Below are positions 6,420-15,644 of a stretch of DNA of 64,000 nt, in pieces. Position 1 is the stretch's first letter, and each line of letters opens with the position of its first letter. A program made the translations under genes and the position numbers. Location of the stretch: the NCBI GenBank assembly GCA_017537245.1, contig JAFYLD010000011.1, forward strand, positions 1-64,000, written 5' to 3'. Source of the stretch: Clostridia bacterium. Lineage in GTDB: Bacteria > Bacillota > Clostridia > Oscillospirales > Acutalibacteraceae. A model generated the notes under the pieces. It did not search any database and had not been told where the DNA came from. It saw nothing but the letters and a program-made list of their open reading frames with translations.

Positions 6420-9053
6420 TTAAAGAGCCTTGAGGTCAGCAATGCTGTCTTCAATCATCTTTATTTTATCAAGCGCCTTTGCAAGACCCTGTTTTTGTTG
6501 TTCAATAACAGCTGCAGGTGCCTTTGCAACAAAGCCTGCGTTGTTTAGTTTCTTTTCAAAGAATTCTTTATCAACAACAGCCTTTGCAAGATCTTTTTCT
6601 AGTCTTGCAATTTCAGCATCGATATCTACTAGTTCCTTCATTGGCATATAAACGGTAGCAGCATCGGTAACTACGCGAACTGCACCCTCAGCATCAAAAC
6701 CTTCGCCAATTTCTACCTCAGATGCACTTGCCAAGCGGCAAATGTATGAAGTGCCTGTACTAAAGGTATCTGCAAAGTTGGTTTGGATGCAAACCTTAGC
6801 CTTCTTTGAAGGTGGAACGTTCATCTCTGCTCTGCGGTTTCTGATAGCCTTGATTACGAGCATAATCTTTTCAAACTCTGCTTCTTCGGTAACAAAGTTA
6901 AATTCATCGCGGAATTTTGGCCATTTTGTTACCATAAGCGTTTCTTCATCACCGTGAGGCATTGTTTGCCAAATTTCTTCGGTGATAAATGGCATAAATG
7001 GATGCAATAGAGCGAGTGTATTTGTAAATACGTAAACGAGCACGCTACGAGCTGTGTTCTTAGCCGCTTCATCCTCGCCGTTTAGACGAGCTTTACAAAT
7101 TTCGATATACCAGTCACAGAATACATCCCAAATAAAGTCGTAAAGTTTTTGTACCGCCATGCCAAGCTCAAAACGATCAAGGTTTTCGGTTACGTCACGA
7201 ACGAGGGTATTGTATTTTGAAATAATCCATTTATCTTCAAGAGCAAGGTCGCTAACGTTTATAGGTAATACCTTGTCGCTATCAAGATTCATAAGAATAA
7301 ATCTTGCAGCGTTCCAAATCTTGTTTGCAAAGTTACGGCTAGCTTCTACACGCTCTGGAATATAGCGCATATCATTACCTGGGCTATTACCGGTAGCAAG
7401 TGAGAAACGAAGTGCGTCAGCGCCAAAGGTATCGATAACTTCAAGTGGGTCAACACCGTTGCCAAGTGACTTTGACATTTTTCTACCCTGTGGGTCACGA
7501 ACAAGACCGTGAATAAGAACGGTGTTAAACGGTACTTGACCTGTTTGCTCAATACCGGAGAACATCATACGCATTACCCAGAAAGGAATAATATCGTAAC
7601 CGGTAACTAGAGTATTTGTTGGATAATAGTGTCTTAAATCAGCGGTATCATCCGGCCAACCAAGTGTTGAGAATGGCCAAAGAGCTGATGAGAACCATGT
7701 ATCAAGTGTATCTGGATCTTGAACGATCTTTTCGCTACCACAGTGAGCGCACTTTGTAGCGTCCTCGCGAGAAACGGTAATCTCGCCGCACTCTTCACAA
7801 TACCAAGCAGGAATACGATGACCCCACCAAAGCTGACGTGAAATACACCAGTCGCGAATATTCTCGAGCCAGTGGAAATATACCTTTTCAAAACGTTGTG
7901 GAACAAACTTTGTTTCACCGTTTTTAACTGCATCGATAGCCGGAGTTGCTAGCGGCTTCATCTTTACGAACCATTGCTTTGAAACAGCAGGTTCAACGGT
8001 AGTGCCACAACGATAGCAAGTACCAACGTTATGGGTGTAATCCTCTACCTTAACAAGGGCGCCTTCTGCCTCAAGGTCGGCAACGATAGCCTTACGAGCT
8101 TCGTAACGATCCATGCCTGCATACTTTGGATAATCATCAACAATTTTAGCATCATCGGTCATTACACAAATAACAGGAAGGTTATGACGAAGACCAACTT
8201 CAAAGTCGTTAGGGTCGTGCGCAGGTGTAATCTTAACAACGCCTGTACCAAAATCCATTTCAACGTAATCATCTGCAACAACAGGTATCTTACGGTGAAC
8301 TATAGGAAGGTCAAGTTCCTTACCGATTAAGTCTTTATATCTTTCATCGTTTGGATTTACTGCAACGGCAGTATCGCCAAGCAAAGTTTCTGGACGGGTA
8401 GTAGCAAGTTCTAGATAACCGCTGCCGTCAGCAAAAGGATAACGCAAGTGCCAAAAATGACCTGCTTGCTCCTCGTATTCAACCTCGGCATCAGAGATGG
8501 AAGTCTTACAATGTGGGCACCAGTTAATGATACGCTCGCCACGATAGATAAGACCCTTTTCATAAAGGCTTACAAAAACTTCTTTTACTGCTTTGTTACA
8601 ACCTTCATCAAGTGTAAAATGTTCGCGGTCCCAGTCGCAAGAAGAGCCAAGCTTTTTAAGCTGCTCAATAATTCTGCCACCGTATTGACGTTTCCATTCC
8701 CAAGCGCGAACAAGGAAACCTTCACGACCGATATCGTCTTTTGTAACGCCTTCTTTTTTCATTGCTTCAACAATCTTTGCCTCGGTAGCGATTGACGCGT
8801 GGTCAGTACCCGGAAGCCAAAGTGTATCAAAGCCCTGCATACGCTTAAAGCGAATGAGAATATCTTGCAAAGTGTTGTCAAGAGCATGTCCCATGTGAAG
8901 TTGACCTGTAATGTTTGGTGGTGGAATAACTATTGTATAGGTATCCTTACCTTCCTCACATTTTGCGTGGAAATATTTTCCATCGAGCCACATTTTATAA
9001 ATGCGGTCTTCAACGTCTTTTGGGTCATACTGTTTTGCGAGTTCTTTATTCAT
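6420..9053 (-). CDS. valS: Valyl-tRNA synthetase
   Basis: An 877-residue class I aminoacyl-tRNA synthetase. The HIGH-type motif is PPPNITGQLHMGHAL (about 45-60) and the KMSKS motif is GRKMSKSLGNG (about 525). The CP1 editing domain lies between them (TTRPETLLGDTAVAV). A Cys4 zinc knuckle (WYCEECG plus CAHCGSE) and a CYRCG segment are present. The C-terminus is the coiled-coil arm typical of ValRS, ending in repeated Lys/Glu heptads. The enzyme charges tRNA-Val and edits mischarged Thr. The gene follows the topoisomerase pair on the same strand, after a 179-bp gap that contains a foldable element but no T-box sequence, although many Firmicutes valS genes have a T-box. Confidence 0.96.
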   Translation of the reverse strand: MNKELAKQYDPKDVEDRIYKMWLDGKYFHAKCEEGKDTYTIVIPPPNITGQLHMGHALDNTLQDILIRFKRMQGFDTLWLPGTDHASIATEAKIVEAMKKEGVTKDDIGREGFLVRAWEWKRQYGGRIIEQLKKLGSSCDWDREHFTLDEGCNKAVKEVFVSLYEKGLIYRGERIINWCPHCKTSISDAEVEYEEQAGHFWHLRYPFADGSGYLELATTRPETLLGDTAVAVNPNDERYKDLIGKELDLPIVHRKIPVVADDYVEMDFGTGVVKITPAHDPNDFEVGLRHNLPVICVMTDDAKIVDDYPKYAGMDRYEARKAIVADLEAEGALVKVEDYTHNVGTCYRCGTTVEPAVSKQWFVKMKPLATPAIDAVKNGETKFVPQRFEKVYFHWLENIRDWCISRQLWWGHRIPAWYCEECGEITVSREDATKCAHCGSEKIVQDPDTLDTWFSSALWPFSTLGWPDDTADLRHYYPTNTLVTGYDIIPFWVMRMMFSGIEQTGQVPFNTVLIHGLVRDPQGRKMSKSLGNGVDPLEVIDTFGADALRFSLATGNSPGNDMRYIPERVEASRNFANKIWNAARFILMNLDSDKVLPINVSDLALEDKWIISKYNTLVRDVTENLDRFELGMAVQKLYDFIWDVFCDWYIEICKARLNGEDEAAKNTARSVLVYVFTNTLALLHPFMPFITEEIWQTMPHGDEETLMVTKWPKFRDEFNFVTEEAEFEKIMLVIKAIRNRRAEMNVPPSKKAKVCIQTNFADTFSTGTSYICRLASASEVEIGEGFDAEGAVRVVTDAATVYMPMKELVDIDAEIARLEKDLAKAVVDKEFFEKKLNNAGFVAKAPAAVIEQQKQGLAKALDKIKMIEDSIADLKAL

Positions 9054-9111
9054 AATTTTACCAACTCCAAATAAGTATAATTAAAACTAAAATGTTAATA
9101 TTAATATTGTC

Positions 9112-9214
9112 AGCCACGAGTAACAGCGTTTGCATTTCGAGGCGGACAGACCGCCCGAGATGCGTTTTTTGCTTTGAAAATACTCAAAGCGCGTGGCTTT
9201 TCGGACGGTTTTTT
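9112..9214. other. Structured intergenic element upstream of valS
   Basis: An outer stem (9112-9118 with 9192-9198, 7 bp) encloses two hairpins. Hairpin A is 9132-9145 with 9151-9163 (13 bp, one bulge, GC-rich). Hairpin B is 9171-9177 with 9184-9190 (7 bp). Together they would form a three-way junction. On the + strand hairpin A is followed by T6, as in an intrinsic terminator, yet no + strand gene precedes it. Segment 9151-9158 can alternatively pair with 9201-9208, which is itself followed by T6. I recognise no known RNA family. It could be a valS leader on the minus strand, a small RNA on the plus strand, or a palindromic repeat. Confidence 0.5.
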
Positions 9215-9232
9215 ATTTTACAACTAAACTAG

Positions 9233-11476
9233 TTATATGTCAAGTGTAGTTTGTACTGCCTGATCCTTTTGAGGAAGTGCTCCCGCCGCAGGCAAATTCT
9301 TTGTGCGATAGCGGTGTGGATTTTCTAACGATTCGGCCACGTAAGGCTCTGCTGTATAGATGCGCTGTCCCTTCTTTTGAGTCATTACTGCAATACCGCC
9401 GTTATCTTTGGTTGTCTTTGCAGGAATAAGCGCGGTATTTACTAGCAACATACGACCATTTGTGGATTTAAGCAAGATATCACAATCTTCTGTAAAATGA
9501 AGAATAGTGTGAATCTTGTACTTGTCCGAATAAGCTTTAATAAGCTTTTTACGATTGGTCTTGGTTTCGTAAGATTTAAGCGGAACCTTAGCAACACGAC
9601 CGTTATCAAATACAAATATCATAAAGCCCGAGTAATCACGAGTGTGCACCATATAAAGACTTTGCTCACCCTCGTCGTATTCAAGCTTGCTCGCAATAAA
9701 GTCACCAAGCGCACTAGCCTTGCCGTCGGCAAAGTCATAGGTACGGCTCTTGTAAACCTGAGCATTGGTTGTAAAGAACAACAAATCGTGAGCGTTGGTC
9801 GACTCGATAACTTGTGTTATTTCGTCGCCCTCTTTAAGCTTTTGCTCACCGCTCATACGAAGAGAGAGTGGTGTAATCTTTTTAAAGTAACCGTCTTTTG
9901 TAAAGAAGAGTGTTACAGGTGATTCATCAAGTACCTCTGGCTCGTTTGTAACGTCCTCGGTTTCGGCAGAAACGATTTTTGTTTTGCGATCTTGACCGTA
10001 TTTTTTGATAACTTCTTCAAGTTCTTTAACGATTATCTTCTTAATCTTTGACTTAGATTCAAGAATCGACTGCATTTCTTCGATTTCTTTTTGCAAGCTT
10101 TCGATTTCGTCAAGACGTTTTAAGATATATTCGCGATTTAGGTGACGCAACTTAATCTCGGCTACGTATTCGGCCTGGGTTTCGTCAATACCAAAGCCTA
10201 TCATAAGGTTTGGCACAACCTCTTTTTCCTCTTTGGTGTCGCGAACAATCTTGATTGCTTTATCAATATCGAGAAGTATCTTCTCCATACCTTTAAGCAA
10301 GTGAAGTTTGCTCTGCGCTTTTTCAAGTTTAAAGTAAACTCTGCGGCGCACACACTCGCTGCGGAACGCTACCCACTCGCTTATAATATCTTTAACGCCC
10401 AAAACCATAGGACTTGATGCGATAAGAATATTAAAGTTGCAAGAAAAGCTGTCTTGTAGCGGAGTGATCTTGAAAAGTTTTTTCATAAGCTTTTCAGGAT
10501 CTGTACCACGTTTTAAATCGATGGTAATTTTAAGACCGCCCAAGTCTGTTTCGTCACGAATATCATTGATTTCGGTGATCTTTTTAAGTTTTACAAGATC
10601 GATTATCTTTTCGATAATTGCCTCGGTTGTAGTAGTTGGCGGTATAGATTTAATATCGATACAGTTATTTGACTTATCGTATTCATAAGTACCGCGCACC
10701 TTAAAGCCGCCGCGGCCCGTTTCATAAATCTTTTCCATTTCGTTGCGGTCATAGAGAAGTTCACCGCCTATTGGAAAATCAGGAGCTAACAAAGTATCTG
10801 CAACGTTGATTGAATCGTCCTTGATATACGCGATGGTTGTTTCGCAAACCTCACGCAAGTTAAACGGACAAATGTTGCTTGCCATACCCGCCGCAATACC
10901 CATATTTGCGTTTACAAGTATTGAAGGAAAAGTTACCGGAAAAAGCACCGGCTCTTTCATTGTAGCGTCATAGTTATCTACAAAATCGACGGTATCTTTA
11001 TCGATATCAATAAAAAGTTCTTCGGCAATTGGAGCAAGTTTTGCCTCGGTATAACGAGAAGCCGCGCATTGCATATCGCGTGAATACGCTTTACCAAACG
11101 AACCCTTTGATTTAACGTATGGGTGCAGTAGCGCCTCGTTACCTTCTGATAAACGCACCATTGTTTCGTAAATTGCGCCGTCACCGTGAGGGTTAAGTTG
11201 CATTGTACGACCAACAATGTTTGCCGACTTTATTGTAGAGCCTTTAAGTAATCCCATAGTATGCATTGTGTAAAGCAACTTACGGTGTGACGGCTTAAAA
11301 CCATCGATTTCGGGAATAGCACGCGATATAATTACACTCATCGCGTATGGCATAAAGTTTGATTTAAGTGTTTCTGTAACCAAACTTTCTACCACTGTAC
11401 CTGCGCCCGCAATATAGGCGTTACTTTGTGGCTTTTTGGTTTTTTGCTCTGTTTCTTTCTTTTTTCTTGGAGCCAA
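9233..11476 (-). CDS. parC: Type II topoisomerase subunit A (ParC/GyrA-like)
   Basis: A 747-residue GyrA/ParC family protein. The winged-helix catalytic region includes SRAIPEIDGFKPSHRKLLYT and the active-site tyrosine in AASRYTEAKL (about 145), which forms the covalent DNA link. The C-terminal beta-pinwheel domain is present but short, and I see no GyrA-box (QRRGGKG-type), so it is more like topoisomerase IV ParC than gyrase. It is 14 bp downstream of its partner subunit and on the same strand, so the two form a dedicated pair that decatenates or relaxes DNA. A Lys-rich N-terminal tail of about 20 residues precedes the core. An orthodox gyrA/gyrB pair presumably lies elsewhere. Confidence 0.88.
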   Translation of the reverse strand: MAPRKKKETEQKTKKPQSNAYIAGAGTVVESLVTETLKSNFMPYAMSVIISRAIPEIDGFKPSHRKLLYTMHTMGLLKGSTIKSANIVGRTMQLNPHGDGAIYETMVRLSEGNEALLHPYVKSKGSFGKAYSRDMQCAASRYTEAKLAPIAEELFIDIDKDTVDFVDNYDATMKEPVLFPVTFPSILVNANMGIAAGMASNICPFNLREVCETTIAYIKDDSINVADTLLAPDFPIGGELLYDRNEMEKIYETGRGGFKVRGTYEYDKSNNCIDIKSIPPTTTTEAIIEKIIDLVKLKKITEINDIRDETDLGGLKITIDLKRGTDPEKLMKKLFKITPLQDSFSCNFNILIASSPMVLGVKDIISEWVAFRSECVRRRVYFKLEKAQSKLHLLKGMEKILLDIDKAIKIVRDTKEEKEVVPNLMIGFGIDETQAEYVAEIKLRHLNREYILKRLDEIESLQKEIEEMQSILESKSKIKKIIVKELEEVIKKYGQDRKTKIVSAETEDVTNEPEVLDESPVTLFFTKDGYFKKITPLSLRMSGEQKLKEGDEITQVIESTNAHDLLFFTTNAQVYKSRTYDFADGKASALGDFIASKLEYDEGEQSLYMVHTRDYSGFMIFVFDNGRVAKVPLKSYETKTNRKKLIKAYSDKYKIHTILHFTEDCDILLKSTNGRMLLVNTALIPAKTTKDNGGIAVMTQKKGQRIYTAEPYVAESLENPHRYRTKNLPAAGALPQKDQAVQTTLDI

Positions 11477-11490
11477 TTTAATAATCTCCT

Positions 11491-13479
11491 TTAGCTAATA
11501 TCGGCATCATCCATGTATAGATAGCCGTATTCCGAAATGTAGTCTTTTCTTCCTGCAAGGTTATCACCAAGTAACAAGTCAAACATTTCACTTGTGTATT
11601 CGGCATCTTCTGGAAGTATCTTTATAAGACGACGTGTTTCGGGATTCATAGTAGTAAGGTTCATCATATCAGGTTGGTTTTCACCAAGTCCTTTTGAACG
11701 CTGCAACGTATACTTCTCGTCGCCTATTTCGTTTAATATATCGGTCTTTTCATTTTCGTCATAGGCAAAATAGGTCTTTGCCTTGGTATTTATTTCATAA
11801 AGTGGAGTCTCTGCGATAAACACCTTGCCTTCGCTGATGAGCGTTGGCATAAGACGATAAATCATGGTAAGAATAAGCGTACGAATATGGAAACCGTCAA
11901 CGTCGGCATCGGTACATATTATAATCTTATTCCATCTAAGGTTTGCCATATCAAAGTTAGAAAGGTTTTTGTTAGCCTTTGACTTAACTTCTACACCGCA
12001 ACCTAATACTTTAAGCAAATCGGTGATAATTTCACTCTTGAATATCTTGTCGTACTCGGCCTTTAAGCAGTTAAGTATTTTACCGCGTACCGGCATAATA
12101 GCCTGAAACGCCGCGTCACGAGCAAGTTTACAAGAACCCAAAGCCGAGTCACCCTCAACTATATAAAGTTCGCGTTCATTAACATCTTTGCTGCGGCAGT
12201 CAACAAACTTCTGAACTCGGTCTGCCATTGTGTTACCGGTAGCGAGTGTCTTTTTAAGGTTTATTCTTTCCTTTTCACTACGTTCACGGCTACGTTTGTT
12301 TATAAGTACCTGCTCGGCAATTTTTTCGGCCTCGGCTTTATTTTCTATAAAATAGATTTCAAGCTGATGGCGTAAAAACTCAGTCATAGCATCGCCGATA
12401 AATTTGTTGGTAATGCTCTTTTTGGTCTGGTTTTCGTAAGACACCAAACCACCTGGTGAAAATGATGATATAACAAGCACCAAACACTCCTCAATATCAG
12501 AGAAGGTTATCTTGCTTTCACCGCTTTTGTATTTGTTGTTTTGTTTAAGATACGCGTCAATTTGGTAAACAAACGCGTTTCTAACCGCGCGTTCAGGAGC
12601 GCCGCCGTACTCTAGCCAGCTAGAGTTGTGGTAATATTCCTTTAAAGTATGACGATTAGAGAAAGTAAGCGCCGCGTTAATCTTTACTTTATACTCGGGT
12701 TTATCATCGCGATCACGACCTTTACGCTCGGCCGACCAAAACTGTACCGAGGTAAGTTTTTCTTCGCCAACCTTTTCGTTTACGTAATCGGTAATACCGT
12801 TTTCATAAATAATTTCTTGTGAAATATAACGAGCACCTTGTTGCTCGCGGAACTCAAACAACAATCCATCGTTTACAATAGCCTGTCTTTTAAGCGTATC
12901 TATAAAGTAATCACGTGGAATTTTTATATCGGTAAATACCTCTATGTCAGGTTTCCAACGAATTTTTGTACCTGTTTCGCGACCATTATATTCCTCGCGC
13001 TTTAGCCCGCCAATGTTAAAGCCCTTTTCAAAATGAAGGCTATACTTAAAGCCATCTCGACGAACCTCTACGTCCATCCACTCGGCAGCATACTGCGTAG
13101 CGCAAAGACCCAAACCGTTTAGACCGATTGATGTGCTATAGTTAGAGCCCTCGTCGGTGCCGTACTTACCACCCGCGTACATCTCGCAAAATACCATTTC
13201 CCAGTTTTCGCAATCGTACTTTGAGTTATAGTCAACAGGACAGCCTCGACCAAAGTCTTGCACCTCTATTGAGTTATCGCTGTGGTAGGTTATAACGATC
13301 TTTTTACCATAACCTTCGCGCGCTTCGTCGATTGAGTTAGATATAATTTCAAAAACCGAATGTTCACAGCCGTCAAGACCATCCGAACCAAATATAACAC
13401 CTGGGCGTTTACGTACTCGGTCAGGACCTTCTAGCTTTTGAATACTTGTATTATCGTATTGTGGTTTTGCTTTAGCCAA
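11491..13479 (-). CDS. parE: Type II topoisomerase subunit B (ParE/GyrB-like)
   Basis: A protein of about 662 residues with an N-terminal GHKL ATPase (KLEGPDRVRKRPGVIFG, EIISNSIDEA, then the glycine-rich lid), a transducer domain, and a TOPRIM domain with EGDSALGSCKLARD and the metal-binding TDADVDGFHIRTL. The second half of the EGDSA motif differs from the usual GGSAKQGRD, as in the divergent clostridial ParE group. I place the start at the TTG at 13477-13479, because a GGAAG ribosome site lies 7 bp before it. The longer ATG reading adds 12 residues with no matching site. It is the first gene of the parE-parC unit and has a clear promoter. Confidence 0.88.
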   Translation of the reverse strand: MAKAKPQYDNTSIQKLEGPDRVRKRPGVIFGSDGLDGCEHSVFEIISNSIDEAREGYGKKIVITYHSDNSIEVQDFGRGCPVDYNSKYDCENWEMVFCEMYAGGKYGTDEGSNYSTSIGLNGLGLCATQYAAEWMDVEVRRDGFKYSLHFEKGFNIGGLKREEYNGRETGTKIRWKPDIEVFTDIKIPRDYFIDTLKRQAIVNDGLLFEFREQQGARYISQEIIYENGITDYVNEKVGEEKLTSVQFWSAERKGRDRDDKPEYKVKINAALTFSNRHTLKEYYHNSSWLEYGGAPERAVRNAFVYQIDAYLKQNNKYKSGESKITFSDIEECLVLVISSFSPGGLVSYENQTKKSITNKFIGDAMTEFLRHQLEIYFIENKAEAEKIAEQVLINKRSRERSEKERINLKKTLATGNTMADRVQKFVDCRSKDVNERELYIVEGDSALGSCKLARDAAFQAIMPVRGKILNCLKAEYDKIFKSEIITDLLKVLGCGVEVKSKANKNLSNFDMANLRWNKIIICTDADVDGFHIRTLILTMIYRLMPTLISEGKVFIAETPLYEINTKAKTYFAYDENEKTDILNEIGDEKYTLQRSKGLGENQPDMMNLTTMNPETRRLIKILPEDAEYTSEMFDLLLGDNLAGRKDYISEYGYLYMDDADIS

Positions 13480-13532
13480 AATTACACTTCCTTGCAAATA
13501 GCAATATTTATACATATTATCATACAGTATAT

Positions 13533-13562
13533 ATTATACACTAAATATTGTGGTTTCGTCAA
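13533..13562 (-). promoter_or_regulatory. Promoter of the parE-parC operon
   Basis: TTGACG (13557-13562) and TATAAT (13533-13538) on the minus strand with an 18-bp spacer, about 55 bp upstream of the proposed parE start. Confidence 0.72.
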
Positions 13563-13592
13563 GGCAAAAACTATAAATAGAAAAAATAAAAA

Positions 13593-13614
13593 AGTCCCGA
13601 CTTTTGTCGGGACT
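13593..13614 (-). terminator. Terminator of the M23 peptidase gene
   Basis: A perfect 9-bp GC-rich stem (13593-13601 with 13606-13614) with a 4-nt loop, followed by T6 on the minus strand. It lies just after the M23 gene stop codon and before the parE promoter. Confidence 0.9.
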
Positions 13615-13622
13615 AATAACAA

Positions 13623-14858
13623 TTAATCTAAACCAATATATGGCGCCGGGTCAGGTTTTTTACCGTTTACAATAACCTCAAAATGCAAGTGGTTGCCCGT
13701 TGACTGACCGGTAGTACCAACAAGCGCGATAACCTCGCCTTGCTTAACTGTGTCACCAACGCTGCAACAAACCTGCTTTGCATGCGCATAAAGTGTGCGC
13801 ATACCATTTGCATGCTCAATAATTACGCAATAACCGTAGTCGCCATTCCAACCAGCCTTTACAACCTTACCGTCAGCTACGGCAAAGATTTGTGTGCCGC
13901 TCTTTGCACAAAGGTCAACACCCTTGTGATTACGACCATCACCATAATAAGAGCTTACTCGCCAAGTGCCTGCAGGAAGTGGGAAAATAAAGCCTGCTGC
14001 ATGAGCTCGTTGCTTTTCTTTAGCAGATGCCAAAGTCTTGGCAGTACCTTTTAATACAACTTCGTTAACAGGGGCAATTACAACCTCGGTTTTAACGTCA
14101 ACACTTGAAGTAACGTTGCCGTTTAGCATAACTACGTCTTGTGTAACACGGTTAAGACCAGAAACACCCTTAACGCTTACCTCACTATAACCAATAACCT
14201 GCTCGTTTGTCTTTTGAGTAGTGCTTGTGTAAGGAACGATAACGTCGGTTGTTTTGTAAAGCTTTGTGACAACGTCAAGAGAATTTACAACGCTCTCAAG
14301 AGTAGCCTTATCGTCAAGGTCGCTTGCTACAAAATATCCGCTTTGAGTAGTAATGCTTTTTGTAAAATAGCTTGTACACTCGGCACCCTCAACGTTAAAT
14401 CCATTAAGACGAGCGTCAACCATTTGCTCAACTATATCCTTTTCGCCGCGAGCTACTTTTTGACCATCTACAAAGAGTGTGGTCGCCGCTACGATAGCAT
14501 CGGTGTTATCAATAATAGCGTTAGCAATTTCGTCAGTATTGTTGATATTTTCACTAAGAGTGATTGTTGTACTAAAAGTAGGCTCGTCAACAACCGTCTG
14601 AACGTCGTTACTTTCTACCATATTTTCAACAAGCGCTAGCGCGTCGTTAAACTGTTGCTTACTACTAACGGTAGCGATAATGTTGCCCTTGTAACTTACT
14701 TTATATGCTATACGGGTATTTGTAAAAGAAAGGCTTGCAAGAATAGCGATAATTGCCACACCTGCAAACATACCCTTTTTTGCTCTGCTTGAACTATTTT
14801 TAATTGTAGAAACCGCTGTCTTTACGCTTTTTATAATAAGCGGAATTACATCACCCAA
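13623..14858 (-). CDS. Membrane-anchored G5-domain M23 metallopeptidase
   Basis: A 411-residue protein with a short cytoplasmic N-terminus, one membrane helix (about 28-48), an extracytoplasmic alpha/beta region, a G5 domain (about 205-275, with VIGYSEVSVKGVSG) and a C-terminal M23 (LytM) peptidase domain (about 290-405). Zinc ligands are visible: the His/Asp of NHKGVDLC and the HLHFEV motif. M23 enzymes cut peptide cross-links in peptidoglycan. The G5 domain is a wall or GlcNAc-polymer binding module. All catalytic residues are present, so it should be active rather than a SpoIIQ-like inactive scaffold. It is monocistronic with its own promoter and terminator, and divergent from the ECF sigma gene. 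Confidence 0.9.
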   Translation of the reverse strand: MGDVIPLIIKSVKTAVSTIKNSSSRAKKGMFAGVAIIAILASLSFTNTRIAYKVSYKGNIIATVSSKQQFNDALALVENMVESNDVQTVVDEPTFSTTITLSENINNTDEIANAIIDNTDAIVAATTLFVDGQKVARGEKDIVEQMVDARLNGFNVEGAECTSYFTKSITTQSGYFVASDLDDKATLESVVNSLDVVTKLYKTTDVIVPYTSTTQKTNEQVIGYSEVSVKGVSGLNRVTQDVVMLNGNVTSSVDVKTEVVIAPVNEVVLKGTAKTLASAKEKQRAHAAGFIFPLPAGTWRVSSYYGDGRNHKGVDLCAKSGTQIFAVADGKVVKAGWNGDYGYCVIIEHANGMRTLYAHAKQVCCSVGDTVKQGEVIALVGTTGQSTGNHLHFEVIVNGKKPDPAPYIGLD

Positions 14859-14911
14859 AATAATTCTCCTTCCAAAAAATTGTTACAACTTTGTAACCTT
14901 TTTATACCCCT

Positions 14912-14939
14912 ATTATACCAAAAGGTTACAAAATTGCAA
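14912..14939 (-). promoter_or_regulatory. Promoter of the M23 peptidase gene
   Basis: TTGCAA (14934-14939) and TATAAT (14912-14917) on the minus strand, 16 bp apart. The region carries three copies of a GGTTACAA/GGTTGCAA-like motif (around 14880-14898 and 14924-14941), partly as inverted repeats. These could be binding sites for a regulator. Confidence 0.6.
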
Positions 14940-14994
14940 CCTTTTTTGTTGATTTTTTGAAATTTTTTCGAAATTTTGTGCAATTTTGCACTAC

Positions 14995-15023
14995 TTTACA
15001 ACAAAACTAATTCAAAGTATAAT
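14995..15023 (+). promoter_or_regulatory. Promoter of the ECF sigma operon
   Basis: TTTACA (14995-15000) and TATAAT (15018-15023) on the + strand with a 17-bp spacer, about 70 bp before the sigma gene start. This is a sigma-A-like promoter; an additional autoregulated ECF promoter was not identifiable. Confidence 0.6.
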
Positions 15024-15092
15024 AATATTGTATAAAGTTTTTGTGACCAAAAAGGTTAAAAATCGTACTTGTTAAGTGAAGGGGTGAAATTT

Positions 15093-15644
15093 ATGGATGA
15101 TAGCAAAATAATAGAACTATATTTCGACCGCGATAAATCGGCAATAACACAAACCAAAGATAAATACGGACGTCTTTTATACTCTGTGTCATACAATATT
15201 TTAAAGATTCGTGAGGATGCCGAAGAATGTGAAAGCGATACGTACATGGCGGCCTGGAACCAAATACCTCCAAGCAAACCACAAGTATTGTCTGCTTTTT
15301 TAAGCAGGATTACGCGTAACATTTCCTTTAAAAAATTGCGCAGCCAAACTGCGCAAAAACGCGGCGGCGGTAATAGTCTATTGCCTATTGATGAACTTGC
15401 CGATTACATTCCTGACAAAACAAATGCATTTGCCACGCTAGAACTAACCGAAATACTTAATAAGTTTTTGCGCGAATTACCTACTCGCGACCGTCAAGTT
15501 TTTATTTGTCACTACTGGTATTGCGACTCCATAAAGGACATTTCCCGTCAATTTGGCTTTACGCAAAGCAAAGTGAAAATGATACTTTCGCGCACACGCG
15601 CAAAACTGCTTGACCACCTTGAAGCACAGGAGGTTTATATATGA
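15093..15644 (+). CDS. ECF-type RNA polymerase sigma factor
   Basis: A protein of about 183 residues with sigma region 2 (helices through YSVSYNILKIREDAEECESD, the core-binding part) and region 4 (ELPTRDRQVFICHYWYCDSIKDI, then an HTH). It lacks region 3, as extracytoplasmic-function sigma factors do. I start it at the ATG at 15093, which has an AGGGGTG site 6 bp upstream, rather than the TTG eight codons earlier. The next gene overlaps its end by 4 bp and encodes a single-pass membrane protein, the usual arrangement for an ECF sigma and its cognate membrane anti-sigma. The signal sensed is unknown. Confidence 0.88.
   Translation: MDDSKIIELYFDRDKSAITQTKDKYGRLLYSVSYNILKIREDAEECESDTYMAAWNQIPPSKPQVLSAFLSRITRNISFKKLRSQTAQKRGGGNSLLPIDELADYIPDKTNAFATLELTEILNKFLRELPTRDRQVFICHYWYCDSIKDISRQFGFTQSKVKMILSRTRAKLLDHLEAQEVYI

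Noticed and set aside
9054..9232. T-box leader for valS
   Set aside because: No T-box motif (TGGTACCGCG) or AG-bulge signature is present, although the region is structured.
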